Below are positions 1 through 10,305 of a DNA stretch of 64,000 nt, piece by piece; position 1 is the first letter of the stretch; each line of letters starts with the position of its first letter. Location: NCBI RefSeq assembly GCF_000699445.3, contig NC_067196.1, positions 78,482,364 to 78,546,363 of the forward strand. The letters are read 5' to 3'. A program made the position numbers and the translations under genes. This DNA is from Schistosoma haematobium (taxonomy: Eukaryota > Platyhelminthes > Trematoda > Strigeidida > Schistosomatidae). The notes below the pieces were generated by a model, which did not search any database, was not told the DNA's origin, and saw only the letters and a list, made by a program, of their open reading frames with translations.

Positions 1-289
1 AATTACAGATTTCAACAATCTAAAATAAAATAATAAAATAATAATAATAATAATAAGATAATTATTAATTATTCATTTGAGACAATCAATAGTCCATTGT
101 GAACCAAATATAATCTTATCAGGTGAACAAAAAACCACCAGATTTTTAACACTTTTTAAGAGTTTACTTTATATTGAAAAGAGCAAGAACAAAGATTCTC
201 GAATAATAGCATGAATTCATTTTATTTCGTAGGTTCTCGTCAGCTGCTTACAACCTGTGATATTTAAAAATCATAATTACATAATGGGT

Positions 290-400
290 TTACTAGTATG
301 GGGGTTGTGGAGATTATTACGTTTGTGATTGAGATCATGAACCGATTGATGATGATCTCAATCAAAAACGTAATAATCTCCACAACCCCCATACTAGTAA
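290..400. repeat. 49-bp hairpin of H2 element ends
   Basis: Bases 290-338 and 352-400 are inverted copies of each other with one mismatch in 49 positions and a 13-nt loop. The arm sequence (GGGTTGTGGAGAT... GATTGAGATCATGA) is the terminal part of the H2 tRNA-hammerhead element that follows, so this is two element ends joined head to head. As RNA it would fold into one long stem. It is too long and too unlike a T-tailed terminator to be a transcription terminator. Confidence 0.9.
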
Positions 401-410
401 TCAACATGTG

Positions 411-766
411 CTCACTAGTGACTAGCTTCGTGAGGGAATTCTCGGAGTTCTAGTGAGAAGCCGTGATCAGTGGAGCTAATCCATGTCGGGTACAAACAGG
501 TGTCTACCTCAGTACCATGGAAGTTGGTCGCGCAATTTCATGGATTGGTTGATGTTAGACACCATCACCATCGGATGCCGGCTCAGTGGTCCAGTTGGTT
601 AAGCGTTCGCGCGCGAGACCGAAGGCCCTAGGTTCGAGTCCTGCGAGCGGGATCGTGGAGGCGCACTGCTGAGGAGTCCCACAATAGGACGAAACGGCCG
701 TCCAGTGCTTCCAGGTTTCCAAAGGTGGTGGTCTAACATCAATCGGTTCATGATCTCAATCAATAC
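411..766 (+). mobile_element. H2 tRNA-hammerhead SINE-like element, full copy
   Basis: Non-coding short retroelement. From left to right: an internal leader, a tRNA-like head with a box A-like stretch near 586-601 and a box B match (GGTTCGAGTCC, 631-641), an intact hammerhead ribozyme (663-708), and the family tail ending in TCATGATCTCAATCA. The Pol III boxes suggest internal promotion. The block is GC-rich inside very AT-rich DNA. Together with the 290-400 hairpin it makes an inverted structure. Schistosome Sm-alpha elements have the same tRNA-plus-hammerhead plan but a different sequence. Family assignment comes from comparing copies within this window only. Confidence 0.85.
663..708 (+). 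ncRNA. Hammerhead ribozyme, H2 type, intact
   Basis: All hammerhead parts are present in order: stem I 5' strand GCACTG, core CTGAGGA (fits CUGANGA, position 7 being variable), stem II GTCC/GGAC with a 7-nt loop, core GAAA, stem III palindrome ACGGCCGT, cleavage triplet GTC at 700-702, then CAGTGC pairing perfectly with GCACTG. Predicted cleavage is after C702. The very short palindromic stem III suggests that cleavage may need a dimer, as for other short-stem-III hammerheads. Confidence 0.85.
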
Positions 767-1621
767 TGGGTTTAAATTGCTTACATGAGAGAGTTTGTTT
801 GCGAGTTATATTGAAGAAATATTCGTAAAGTATATCATGTGTGTAAATGAAATTAATAGACTGACTATTGTAAATATATACCTAATGTGAAAGAATATTC
901 TACAACATTAATTGTGACACAGTTCAAAAGTGGGTTAGAAACAATTGATTACATAATGAATAAACACTGATAAGAATATAGTGAGTAGAGTTCAGTTGAG
1001 AGATTATTCATTTGAAAGATAGTTTAAAAAAATTAAAATCAATAATGTAATAAATACAAAAGAAAAACTAAAAAAAGTTTTCAAGATGTAGTGAAAGAAT
1101 ATTTGTCACCAAGGCAAGGAAAGATTAACAACCATCTCCTTTTGAATACATAGGTCAGGTTATGTAATAGATATACAGGAATAGACATAAAGTACAAATA
1201 ATTTCATAATCAATCGTATATAAAATAAAATTTATTTTGTCGTTCATATCTATTACTCTGTTAAAGTTTATCACTAAAGCATTTATCTTCAATTTTTGAT
1301 TGAAATTTAGAGTCTGACTTTCATCTCAAGTTTAGGGATGTGTTAATTTGGTTATGATAGAGTATTCAGTGACCATTAACTTTTTATATTGATAATGATA
1401 CAAATTATACCAAAGTCGTAAAAATACTACATAATCTTCTATCTCGTGGGTTCGTTTCAGTGTTAAAATAATCATGTACAAAAGATACTAATGTATTTCT
1501 CGACAATCTCCGGTATGAGATCTAAATGAAAATAGTAATCATTTCTGACTTTTAACGTTTCACGTTTTGCCATATGTATATTACCATGTATATACATTAA
1601 AAATGATATGTTTTTCTCATT
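767..1621. other. AT-rich non-coding stretch
   Basis: No convincing ORF, repeat-family match or RNA gene was seen between the H2 element and the first LTR. Confidence 0.6.
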
Positions 1622-2021
1622 GTCGTCTATCCTCATATATAATCATCAACTTAAATCGCATTGGTGAACAACGGATTTAAATGAGTCAAATACGAGAATG
1701 GATTTTTGAATACGTATATTTTGTACACTGATTGATCTGGACGGATAATCAGAGGAACGAAGCGGAAGGACGCTCAGTGGAGAAGGCATGTGAGTCAACT
1801 CAATTTAGTCAAGCGTCAATCAATATTTATAGTCACACAAAAATAAGCTACAGACATGTGGTAAGTAAGATAAGATGTGCACACACATACGCTCATACAA
1901 AAACAGTGTTGATAAGTGAATAATTAGAGAAGTCAAAACGTGACTCAGAAAGAATGAATAGATTGGCTTGTCCAGAAGCTAGAATAAGTTATGTGGGTTT
2001 AACATAGTAACCGACACTACA
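1622..2021 (+). mobile_element. LTR of a retrotransposon, 5'-truncated
   Basis: About 400 bp match the LTRs at 37431 and 44405 over their 3' four-fifths: the ATATAATCATC block, the AACGAGAATGG-like block, the CGCTCAGTGGAGA block, the GTGCACACACAT block, and the end CCGACACTACA. The first ~100 bp (the GGGCCC/TTTTGTCG start) are missing. The short reading frame at 1732-1923 lies inside the LTR and has no coding features. No gag or pol is adjacent, so this is a truncated solo LTR. Confidence 0.8.
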
Positions 2022-3497
2022 CTATGTTGCTCAAACATGTTACAACCAATAAATTTTAATGTCATCTGTATAAAATAACATTTATCGATTTGAAAATAAA
2101 CGATGGAGTAAGTTCATGGAAAACCCTAAAACATACATCTATAGGATGAAATATGTTTACCAAAAAAGTTTTCAATAGAATTATCTAAAGGGGGCTATCA
2201 CAAAACGTCACTTCAAGACCAGTAGAACCTTTAGGCCTATATTTATCACATCACAAGATCATTTAACAAGTTGTAAAGACCAGTATCATTTCCGGTCTAT
2301 TCAATTAAGTCTGAAGGGACTAATGTATTTCAAGTATTTCCTTTGTATACACTCAAAGGCAACTTGTTTTTTAAGCATTCTATCAGTAGATTTTTTAAAA
2401 TTATAATTTATGTATTAATGTAATCTATCATTCCATGTAAAAAGCTTTTGTTTCCGGGTGTTAACTATTTAAGAGACATTAATCACCTTACTACGCTAAT
2501 TAAACCAATATCATTTCCTTTAAAATGGCTTTTAACTTGTAATGAAAGCTAATCTAGCCTGTTTTCATTGTGTTTATTATAATATGTATAAACATAGGAT
2601 TCAACCGTTGGTGTACTTCACAATCATATGTATGAATATATTTATTTGTAGGTCTCTTCCCTAAATGTAACTTTTTCAAAGTTAGAGAAGAGCATAATCA
2701 GATAACTGTTGTTTAATCATACATCTATTTCGCTCTACTTGATTCTTATATATGGCTCTCCAATAACTCACGGTCACACAACAAACAATTCAGGTCAATT
2801 GTTATTTTGTAACTCCAATGGTATCATTTGTACAGGTTGATAATGTTGATTAGTGAACTAGCAATTATATAAGGTATTCATAGAGTATTTATTTATTCTT
2901 CTTATGAACACATTATTATTAACCAGGAGATTTAGACGTAAATTGTATGTGTCCTTAAACTATATCTGGCTCGTTTATTTCAAAAAACAATTTTTTTGGA
3001 AACTAATCCTACACACATGCGTTTCTCGTAAAAAAGAAACAAAATGACTACGGTTTCACTGTTTTAGCTTCAAACTGCCAAGATATAGCAAATAATCTGG
3101 TTTAAAATGTTTTGGATTCTGTGCGTAGTTCGTATGGCTTCATTTCAGCAGTAACTTCTGAGCTAGTATTAATGCAATTGCTTCTTAAGATGAACTCTCA
3201 TAAAATTTGTTCATTTCATTAACAATCTTGGAACTTATTAAGAAATAGTTACATTTAAGGGAAGATTTAAACATTGTTAAGTCAAGCATATTATCACCAA
3301 ATCAAGTTATCAGTAAAACATATTATGATATTTACAAGTTTTGTATTTTATATTAGAGATATTTCTTTGATCTTTTTACAATACAATAATAATGACCGGC
3401 TATTTGAATTGATTCAATTTAAGAGAATAAGTAAAAGCTTTTCATTCAACTTCATAAAAAATGTTCCATTCTATTTATTATTTAACCAGAAAAAAAC
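2022..3497. other. AT-rich non-coding stretch
   Basis: Nothing recognisable was seen. The frame at 3274-3516 is low-complexity and runs into the LINE fragment, so it is treated as chance. Confidence 0.55.
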
Positions 3498-4181
3498 ACG
3501 ATACAACACAGCATGAACCAATCCAATCACAATTGACGGAGAAAATTTGAAAGATGTAAAAACATTTACATATCTGGGCAGCATCATTGATGAACATGGT
3601 GGATCTGATGCACATATGAAAGCGCAGATCGGAAAAGCAACAGCAGCATATTTACAAATGAAGATCATCTCCAACTCAAAACAACTCTCAACCAATACTA
3701 AGGTCAGAATTTTCAATACAAATGTCAAGACAGTTCTACTGTATGGAGCGGAAACCTGGAGAACTACGAAACCCATCATCCAGAAGATACACGTGTTTAT
3801 TGATAGTTGTCTACGCAAAATATTTCGGATCCGTTGATCAGACACTACTAGCAACAACCTACTATGAGAGAGAACAAACCAGATCCCATTTGAGGAAGAA
3901 ATCAGAAAGAAGTGGTGGAAGTGGATAGGACACATATTGAGAAAAGAACCGAACTGCATCACAAGGTAAGCCCTCACATGGATTCCTCAATACCAAAGGA
4001 AGAGAGGATGAACAAAGAACACACTACTTTGAGAAATGGAAATAGACATGAGAAGAATGAACAACAATTGGATAGAAGTAGAAAGGAAGGCAGAGTGGGA
4101 CAGAGTGAGTTGTAGAATTCTGATCGGCAGCCTATGTTCCATTGGGGGGAACATGTGTTAGTAAGTATGTAAGTAAGTAAG
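3498..4181 (+). pseudogene. RTE-like LINE, C-terminal RT fragment
   Basis: Truncated non-LTR retrotransposon. The conceptual protein has the family's post-palm block FTYLGSIIDEHGGSDA, then KVRIFNTN, LLYGAETWRT and IDSCLRKIFRIR, where a TGA breaks the frame. Further pieces (WKWIGH, LRK..NCITR) follow in other frames. The 3' end carries the family tail of GTAA repeats (4157-4181). The catalytic FADD region is missing, so it cannot encode active RT. About 440 bp are almost identical to the inverted copy at 11779-12222, including family-atypical residues (AHMKAQ for ADVKAR). Confidence 0.85.
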
Positions 4182-4544
4182 GAAAAACGAAAAAAAAGAA
4201 TTCTAGTGAAAAGTGATTGACTTTCAAAAGAATGTATAGAAAGTAATTCCAAGTAATGACTGGAATAAATCACATTATTTATTATTAATTATTAGCCTTG
4301 TATCATCATAGATTTCTATCAAGATATAACAAAAATGAATCAAGTTATTCACTCCATTAAAGACACTATTTATAATGTGAAAAATCATTAGAAAGTAATT
4401 ACATTATACAATACTAATTTCTTTTATGTGAAGTTATTAAAAGAATAATCAAAGTTATTATGATGAAGAAAGTAATTAATTATTTCACTAAAAATCAAAT
4501 TAATCGTTAAAGAAGGTAGTTATATAGAGTAGAATTTACATTAT
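4182..4544. other. AT-rich non-coding stretch
   Basis: No gene or repeat was recognised between two LINE fragments of opposite orientation. Confidence 0.6.
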
Positions 4545-5330
4545 ATATGTTCTTCAATTGTAGGAATGCGACCCTTGCTTTGCCGATCCTCGCCTTTACG
4601 TCTGCATCTGAACCTCCTTGTTCATCGATGATGCTTCTCAGGTGTGTGAAGGATTCTACATCTTCCAGAGTTTCGCCATCAAGAGTGATTGGATTGCTGT
4701 TTTCCGCTTTGAATTTGAGGACCTTAGTTTTCCCTTTGTGTATGCTGAGGCCTACTGATGCAGAGACTGCTGCTACACTGGCTGTCTTTATCTGCATTTG
4801 TTCATGTGTATGCGATAGGTGGGTTAGGTCACCTGCGAGGTCCAAATCGTCTAATTGATTCTGAGCTGTCCATTGTATCCCGTGTTTTCCCTCCGATGTT
4901 GAGGTCTTCATAATCCAGTCGACCACCAGAAGAAAGAGGAAGGGAGAAAGTAAACAGCCTTGTCTGACTCCGGTCCGTACTTGGAATGCATCTGTCAGCT
5001 GTCCTCCATGCACTACTTTGCACTGTAGTCCGTCGTATGAGTTCCGGATAATATTGACAATCTTCTCAGGAACTCCGTAGTGTCGAAGAAGTTTCCATAA
5101 TGTCCTCCTATCTACACTGTCGAATGCCTTTTTCATAATCAATGAAGTTGATGTATAGTGATGAGTTCCACTCAACTGATTGTTAGACGATGATCCGTAG
5201 TGTTGCAATTTGGTCTGTGCACGATCGATCCCTACGGAATTCAGCTTGTTGATCTCGAAGTTGGGTGTCTACTGCATCCTTCATCCGGTTCAGCAACACA
5301 TACAACGTAGAGAGCACCAATTAAACTACA
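4545..5330 (-). pseudogene. RTE-like LINE, central RT domain fragment
   Basis: Minus-strand reverse transcriptase core. Reading from 5330 downward: LLNRMKDAVDTQLRDQQAEF with RSCTDQIATLRII; after a frameshift KAFDSVDR; then GVRQGCLLSPFLF (RT motif B'); the position of the catalytic FADD box, here changed to LAGD; then VGLSIHKGKTKVL and the IIDEQGGSDADVKARIGKA block. The longest open frame is 4507-5208. The lost FADD and the frameshift make it a dead copy. Both the 5' endonuclease and the 3' tail are missing. Confidence 0.85.
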
Positions 5331-5334
5331 TTCG

Positions 5335-5446
5335 GTGGAGAAACTCTGTAAGAGGTGGGATCTTTCACATACCTGCCTGAACAGCATCGTAGATGAACGA
5401 GTCGGATCAGCCTATGCTCCTCGACAAAGGGTAACAGTCGTAAGTG
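5335..5446 (+). mobile_element. RTE-like LINE 3'-end fragment
   Basis: The block AGCCTATGCTCC...GGGTAACAGTCGTAAGTGA matches the last codons and stop of the RTE-like family (consensus CGGCCTATGCTCC, AGGAGTAACAGGCGTAAGTAA). It sits tail-out beside the minus-strand RT fragment, so two truncated copies abut here. Confidence 0.6.
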
Positions 5447-6091
5447 AAAAGAATATACAGAAACTTGGTTAAAGGTGTGCAAAAATCTCAGTAAAGTTTA
5501 TAGTATCTATATACTATTCAGGTATTGGGTGAATTAAATTTATATAATTGAATTCAAAGGTATCTACTACATCAATGAAATGTCAGTTGATCAGTTAAGT
5601 AAGGTATTTTTATTATTCTATAAAGAGATTAGTTTGAATAACCTAAGAATGTCAAGAGCATAAACATAATTAAGTTTATGTTAATCACAATTAATGTACT
5701 CTTAATAATCTAGTCATCAATAGCTCTCATTATGTTTATTATGTATACATAAGTTTAACATAAGAGTTTCATTAAATTTCACTTAAAACTTGTTTTTCAT
5801 TCAAGTAGACTTCATTATATAAAAATAGTCATTACATCAATGTAAATTATTACAATAAACTTTCCATTTCAAATAAATAATTAAAGTATATAAATTCATT
5901 GTCTGATCGATTTTAATGTTACCATGACAACAATTTTTCTTCCATATACACAAAAAGAATAACATATGTCTGTTAATGAATATTTTTGTTGTTTAAGGAA
6001 AACAATTATTTTTCTTAATATAAGATGGTATACTTTCATTCCATTTTCTATCAGAATATTCTAATGTATTTAATATTAAAATAAAATAAAA
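5447..6091. other. AT-rich non-coding stretch
   Basis: No gene or repeat-family member was recognised. Confidence 0.6.
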
Positions 6092-6348
6092 ATTTGTACG
6101 TTCGGGCTCGTGAGCATCTCCTAGGTGTAGTCAAAACAGTTAACAACTCCATTTTAAACCATTTAATTCAGACGGGACATACAACCAACATGGAGCAATC
6201 TTTCGCAATAATATATCGTGTTAACAGCAGTCTACCTAATTCCATCAGACTGAGAATCCTACAGACGGCTGAAGTAATTACTATTCGGATCAAAAAGCCA
6301 GAGTTTTGCATCCAAAAAAATTATTTTCAGCCTCTCCTTTTACCCTGA
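6092..6348 (+). pseudogene. Penelope-like element, GIY-YIG C-terminal fragment
   Basis: The open frame translates to the last ~84 residues of a Penelope-like polyprotein: VRAREH (the arginine-rich GIY-YIG helix, compare LRVREH at 53366), NNSILNHLIQTGHT, AFAIIYRV-like (here SFAIIYRVNSSLP), SIRLRILQTAEV, and the terminal KPEFCIQKN. The GIY-YIG motif and the whole RT lie upstream and are missing, so this is a 5'-truncated remnant. It ends 107 bp before an H2 tRNA-hammerhead element in the same orientation. Confidence 0.8.
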
Positions 6349-6454
6349 TCAACTTTGGGGCCAACTAGTTAAGAATCAATCTTAAAATACAGTGACGTAA
6401 TTTGATTAATGTTCATTTTTATGTCGCAAACTTATCTCCTTATTATTATCACTT

Positions 6455-6720
6455 CAGGGGTTGTGGAGATTGTTAAGTTTTTGATTGAGATCATGAACCA
6501 ATTGATGTTAGACCACCATTGAAAACCTGGAAGCAATGGACGGCCGTTAAGTGGATTGGTTGAGGTTGGACATTAACAAAATTGGATGCCGGCTCAGTGG
6601 TCCAGTAGGTTAAGCGTTCGCACGCGAGACTGAAGGTCCTGGGTTCGAATCCCGCGAGCGGGATCATGGATGTGCACTTCTGAGGAGTCCCACGATAGGA
6701 CGGAACGACCACCCTTGTCT
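6455..6720 (+). mobile_element. H2 tRNA-hammerhead element, degenerate 3' end
   Basis: It begins with an inverted family end (GGGTTGTGGAGAT, GAACCAATTGATGTTAGACC, GGACGGCCGTT). A tRNA-like head follows, with box A near 6597-6612 and box B GGTTCGAATCC near 6651, then CTGAGGA and GTCC/GGAC. The second core is GGAA instead of GAAA, and the GTC cleavage triplet and stem I 3' strand are lost. The ribozyme is predicted inactive. Confidence 0.8.
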
Positions 6721-7202
6721 ACTCTATCTGACCTACTTCATATTCTACATATTACGTAATTTATGATTTTTATTCCATTATTTTCTCTTTCTCACCCCAT
6801 GTTGATCATATTTATTCTGACCATTTATCTCACAATTTCATTTCACTTATAAACTGATTCAAGTTAGCAACTTCATATTAGTCAACCCCAACATTAACGA
6901 TCTTATTTGATTTTATATGACAAATAACAATTCTTGATTCACATATTACAATTTCCAAATGATGTACTCTGCCTTAAATCTGGCCAATTTTATGGATTAT
7001 TAATTTGGATTTGAGATAATTGTAGAACCTGATGAGAAATGATTGAAAAGAATATTCTTCATTCATATGAATTGTGTGTTAAATAAACATTTTTTAAAAA
7101 AAACACTTTTGTTAAATTTACTTTTTATAAAAATTTAGAAAAAAGAACAAGCACAAAATCAACTATCACTGTCAGATAAATAGATAAATAAATAAATAAA
7201 AG
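6721..7202. other. AT-rich non-coding stretch
   Basis: Nothing recognisable was seen. Confidence 0.55.
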
Positions 7203-7318
7203 TCACTTGGTAGTGTTTGGCTTGTATTCTCCCATTGAGGTTAAAGACTGCAATTGATCAGTCTGTTATTGGCATATGTGCATACTGTGCGTATGCCTCG
7301 ATATTACCATAATAAAAG
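7203..7318 (-). repeat. Sm-alpha-type tail fragment, copy 1
   Basis: This block (CACTTGGTAGTGTTTGGCTTG ... GATCAGTCTGTTATTGGCAT ... GCCTCGATATTACC) matches the outer part of the Sm-alpha-like pairs at 38716 and 50885 and a second copy at 7917. The tRNA-like head and hammerhead are absent. Orientation is inferred from the complete copies. Confidence 0.7.
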
Positions 7319-7562
7319 TCTCTAAAAAAATATTATTTAGACGAAATAAAATAATTATTGTTTCATTTCTTATTATTTTTTTTTAGTTTTTTTTGTTTGT
7401 TTTTGGAGAGAAAAGAAATAACAGAAAAATTTATTTTTCATTGAAATGGACTATTTATCACATTGATACAGAAATAAATTATTAATGTGATAATATCTAT
7501 TACTTTTAAAGAATTGATTAATCTGATATCAGTTTAAAGAAATATTTATGTATGTTTATATC

Positions 7563-7650
7563 GAGAGGGAGAGATAGAGAGTGAAAAGGAGGGAGAAGAA
7601 AGGAAGAAACAGAGAGCGAGAGAGGGAGTAGAGGGAGGGAGTGTGTGAGT
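7563..7650. repeat. Purine-rich (GA/GGA) tract
   Basis: About 88 bases are almost all purine on the plus strand (GAGAGGGAGAGATAGAGAG and similar), broken by a few pyrimidines. Such mirror-like homopurine runs can form triplex DNA. No gene is adjacent. Confidence 0.85.
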
Positions 7651-7916
7651 TACATCCTGAGGTAATAATATTAACCCTAAGAAACAAAATAAGCAATAAT
7701 AATATATGAAAATTCCCACATGAATAATATTTGTATATAAAAATATATCATTTCTATATAACTATTTGTTTTGAATTAGGCTATTTAATAGTTGATCTAT
7801 TAATGTAATAAGAAATTTAGTTAATATTGTGAATAAGATTTTAGGGAATAATAATAATGATGGGAATAAGTTAAATGATTTATTTTATTTTAAACTGTAA
7901 ATAAATATGTGATTTC

Positions 7917-8025
7917 ACTTGGTATTGTTTGGCTTGTATCTTCTCATTGAGGTTTAAAACTGCAATTGATCAGTCTGTTATTGGCATATGTGCATACTGT
8001 GGGTATGCCTCGATATTACCTTAAT
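7917..8025 (-). repeat. Sm-alpha-type tail fragment, copy 2
   Basis: A direct repeat of 7203-7318 differing at only a few positions, with the same start (CACTTGGTA) and the same end (GATATTACC). Identical endpoints mean that this truncated unit exists as a repeat in its own right rather than being randomly cut twice. Confidence 0.75.
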
Positions 8026-10129
8026 TAATATGTGATTTATTTATTATTTCAAGATTTTCGTTAATAGATTGTCAATTTTATTGTCTTTGATAATGTATTT
8101 AACGCATATCCCAGATATTGTCCTTCTTGATAATCTCTGTTAACTATGTGTAGTGTTAAGGGATGGTCAGATGAAAAATTAAAATCAATCTACAATGATA
8201 GAATCTTTTTTTTAAAATGAGACCTTTAGTATATTTTAAAAATGATCCCTTACTATCATACAATGATTTTTATTAAACTATAAAACTATAAAGAGCATCT
8301 TTATACTTATATGAATGTAACTTAGTAGTTATGAAGAATGATGTTTTTTGTAAATATTATTTTCAATCTATGCTAATAGATAAGATGTATCAAGATAGAT
8401 TTAAGCTAATCAAAATGAACGGTAATTAATATGTTGCTTATGGAATCGATGACAAATAAGTAGAGTAAGAATAGTTGTGTAAGTATTAGGAATTTTAACG
8501 GCAACAAAAAAATCGGCGTATTTAGAACAATCAAAGTTAGTAATTTACGCTATAGGCGTTAAATTACATTAGAACTCTGCGAGGCAACAAGATAACAAGT
8601 CTCGCATTTTGGCGCGAAATTCACTCATTACTTGGATAAATAGAGTTTTGCCATTATAGCTGATGTCAATTCGTGAAGGAAACCTGAAGCTTAATTCTTA
8701 AGCTAAATCATCAACTGTAAATAATAATTCTAATTTCTCACCCAGGTTCATAACCCTCATTTGGTCCTAGTTATTAAGTGAACACTCTCAAGGTCAGTCT
8801 AGCGTTGCTCAAATGTCGTCCATAAATTATAGTCTCACCTAGAATTCTTATTTAACCATAAGCAATCTAGAACCTCGTATAATTCTAGATCAGCTTAAAT
8901 TACAATATCAGATAAACATTGAATAATAAAGTGTATAAAGGGAGTATCAAGAAAATAGAAGCAATAGCATTATAAGCGATATAAATAAATAATCTGGATG
9001 AGAATAAATGTTTTGAGAAAGAAGAATGAGTTAACTAATGTAAAGTATTGTTTCCAAAAATTAATTTAAGATTAGGTAACAATAAGTGGGAGATCAACAC
9101 CCGGAGGAAAAATCGAGTAATCTAATAAATTAATATATATGTATATCAAACTGTTACGTAACGGAGTGCTGCAAATATTCACAACGTTTACTTCATCTAT
9201 ATTTATAAAGAACTGACTTTTATAATAACATTAGTGTAAGTAAAAAACTATCAAGCTTTTTATACGAATATTCGTCAACATTAGAAGGAATAGTTTGACA
9301 GAAATTGGGTGCCGAGTATAGAGAAGACGTTTTTATGTGAAAATTATATTTGAAATAATCTCAGCGATTGAAATTTCATTAATTCTAACATTTCGTCCAG
9401 CTAACTTGTCTGGACTTCTTCAAAGTAATAAATCCGCCCATAAATACGTGGTTCTATGTTTGAAAATAGGAGAGAATATCAACCAAATATTTTTATCCTA
9501 GTGATTTATACTTTTAAAGATACTATTGATTCCTTATGCAAAATATTAATTCATATATAAAATTTTACTTTAGCATTTTAAATTATTATCATTCGTAGTT
9601 GTTGGTGTTAAAGTGATACTTATTCAAAATCTTCATCTGGACAACTTTGAGCACAAATTATGGAGACATTTGACTTAATGCCTAATAAGTATATAAATTA
9701 GCTTGATTTAAACTTAAATTACTCTGTATTTGTATGAAGAGCTTTCCACAATGAGACAACTTTAGATGATCACGTACATAAATCACCTTTCTTTATACAT
9801 GGTTTTTACTTATCAAAACATAGAAGTAGTTAAGATTAATTGTAACTAACAAAATAGGCAGAAATCCAAATTCACTTTGCATAACTTTTGTTCTCTCAGC
9901 ATGAGTATCCAAACAATGCGGATAACAATGGTTATGCTAGCAGTATTGACTTTTAAGGAAATGAATACTTTTAGATAATTGTATTCTTTTTAGAAAGTAA
10001 TAGTTTTACTAACTGTTTATCTTGATTCAAAAACTTTTAAAAACTTTTTAGTGTCTGATCGTCACATCTGATAAACAACTGAGTCTTTCGCTTATTTCGT
10101 ATTATTACACAACTGTGGTTATGTTGTTA
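8026..10129. other. AT-rich non-coding stretch with one hairpin motif
   Basis: No gene is visible. On the minus strand near 9378-9426 lies a short motif, TTGAAGA, then GTCCAG...CTGGAC inverted, then GAAATG. It resembles hammerhead flanks but has an extra base before the stem (see findings). Confidence 0.5.
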
Positions 10130-10305
10130 GACTTTGACTGGACGGCCGTTTCGTTCTAGTATGAGAAGGAATCGTAGCTGCGCAGTGCTGAGGAGTCCCA
10201 CAATAGGGCGAAACGGCCGTCCAGTTCTCCCAGGTTTTCCATGGTGGTCTAGCTTCACTTGACTAATGATTTCAACTATTGAAATCACTAAAATCTCCAC
10301 AAAAC
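10130..10305 (+). mobile_element. H2 element, inverted-arm copy lacking a tRNA head
   Basis: The left part holds inverted hammerhead 3' sequence (GGACGGCCGTTTCGTTC). It is joined to a plus-strand hammerhead and tail: CTGAGGA, GTCC/GGGC (one G-U pair), GAAA, CGGCCGTC, then the tail with CCATGGTGGTCTAGCTTC and the terminal CCACAAAACCCCTTCTG. Stem I (GCAGTG against CAGTTC) is weakened beyond two pairs. The core itself is intact, so cleavage is possible but doubtful. Confidence 0.75.

Noticed and set aside
290..400. Rho-independent-type terminator
   Set aside because: The setting is eukaryotic, the stem is 49 bp without a T tail, and both arms are H2 element ends.
586..660. tRNA gene from box A and box B matches
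   Set aside because: The boxes recur in every H2 copy (for example 6597, 12986, 42745, 63672) followed by a ribozyme, and no acceptor stem of seven pairs is visible. It is a tRNA-derived SINE head.
7917..8025. CRISPR-like direct repeats
   Set aside because: Only two copies about 700 bp apart, matching Sm-alpha tail sequence in a eukaryotic genome.
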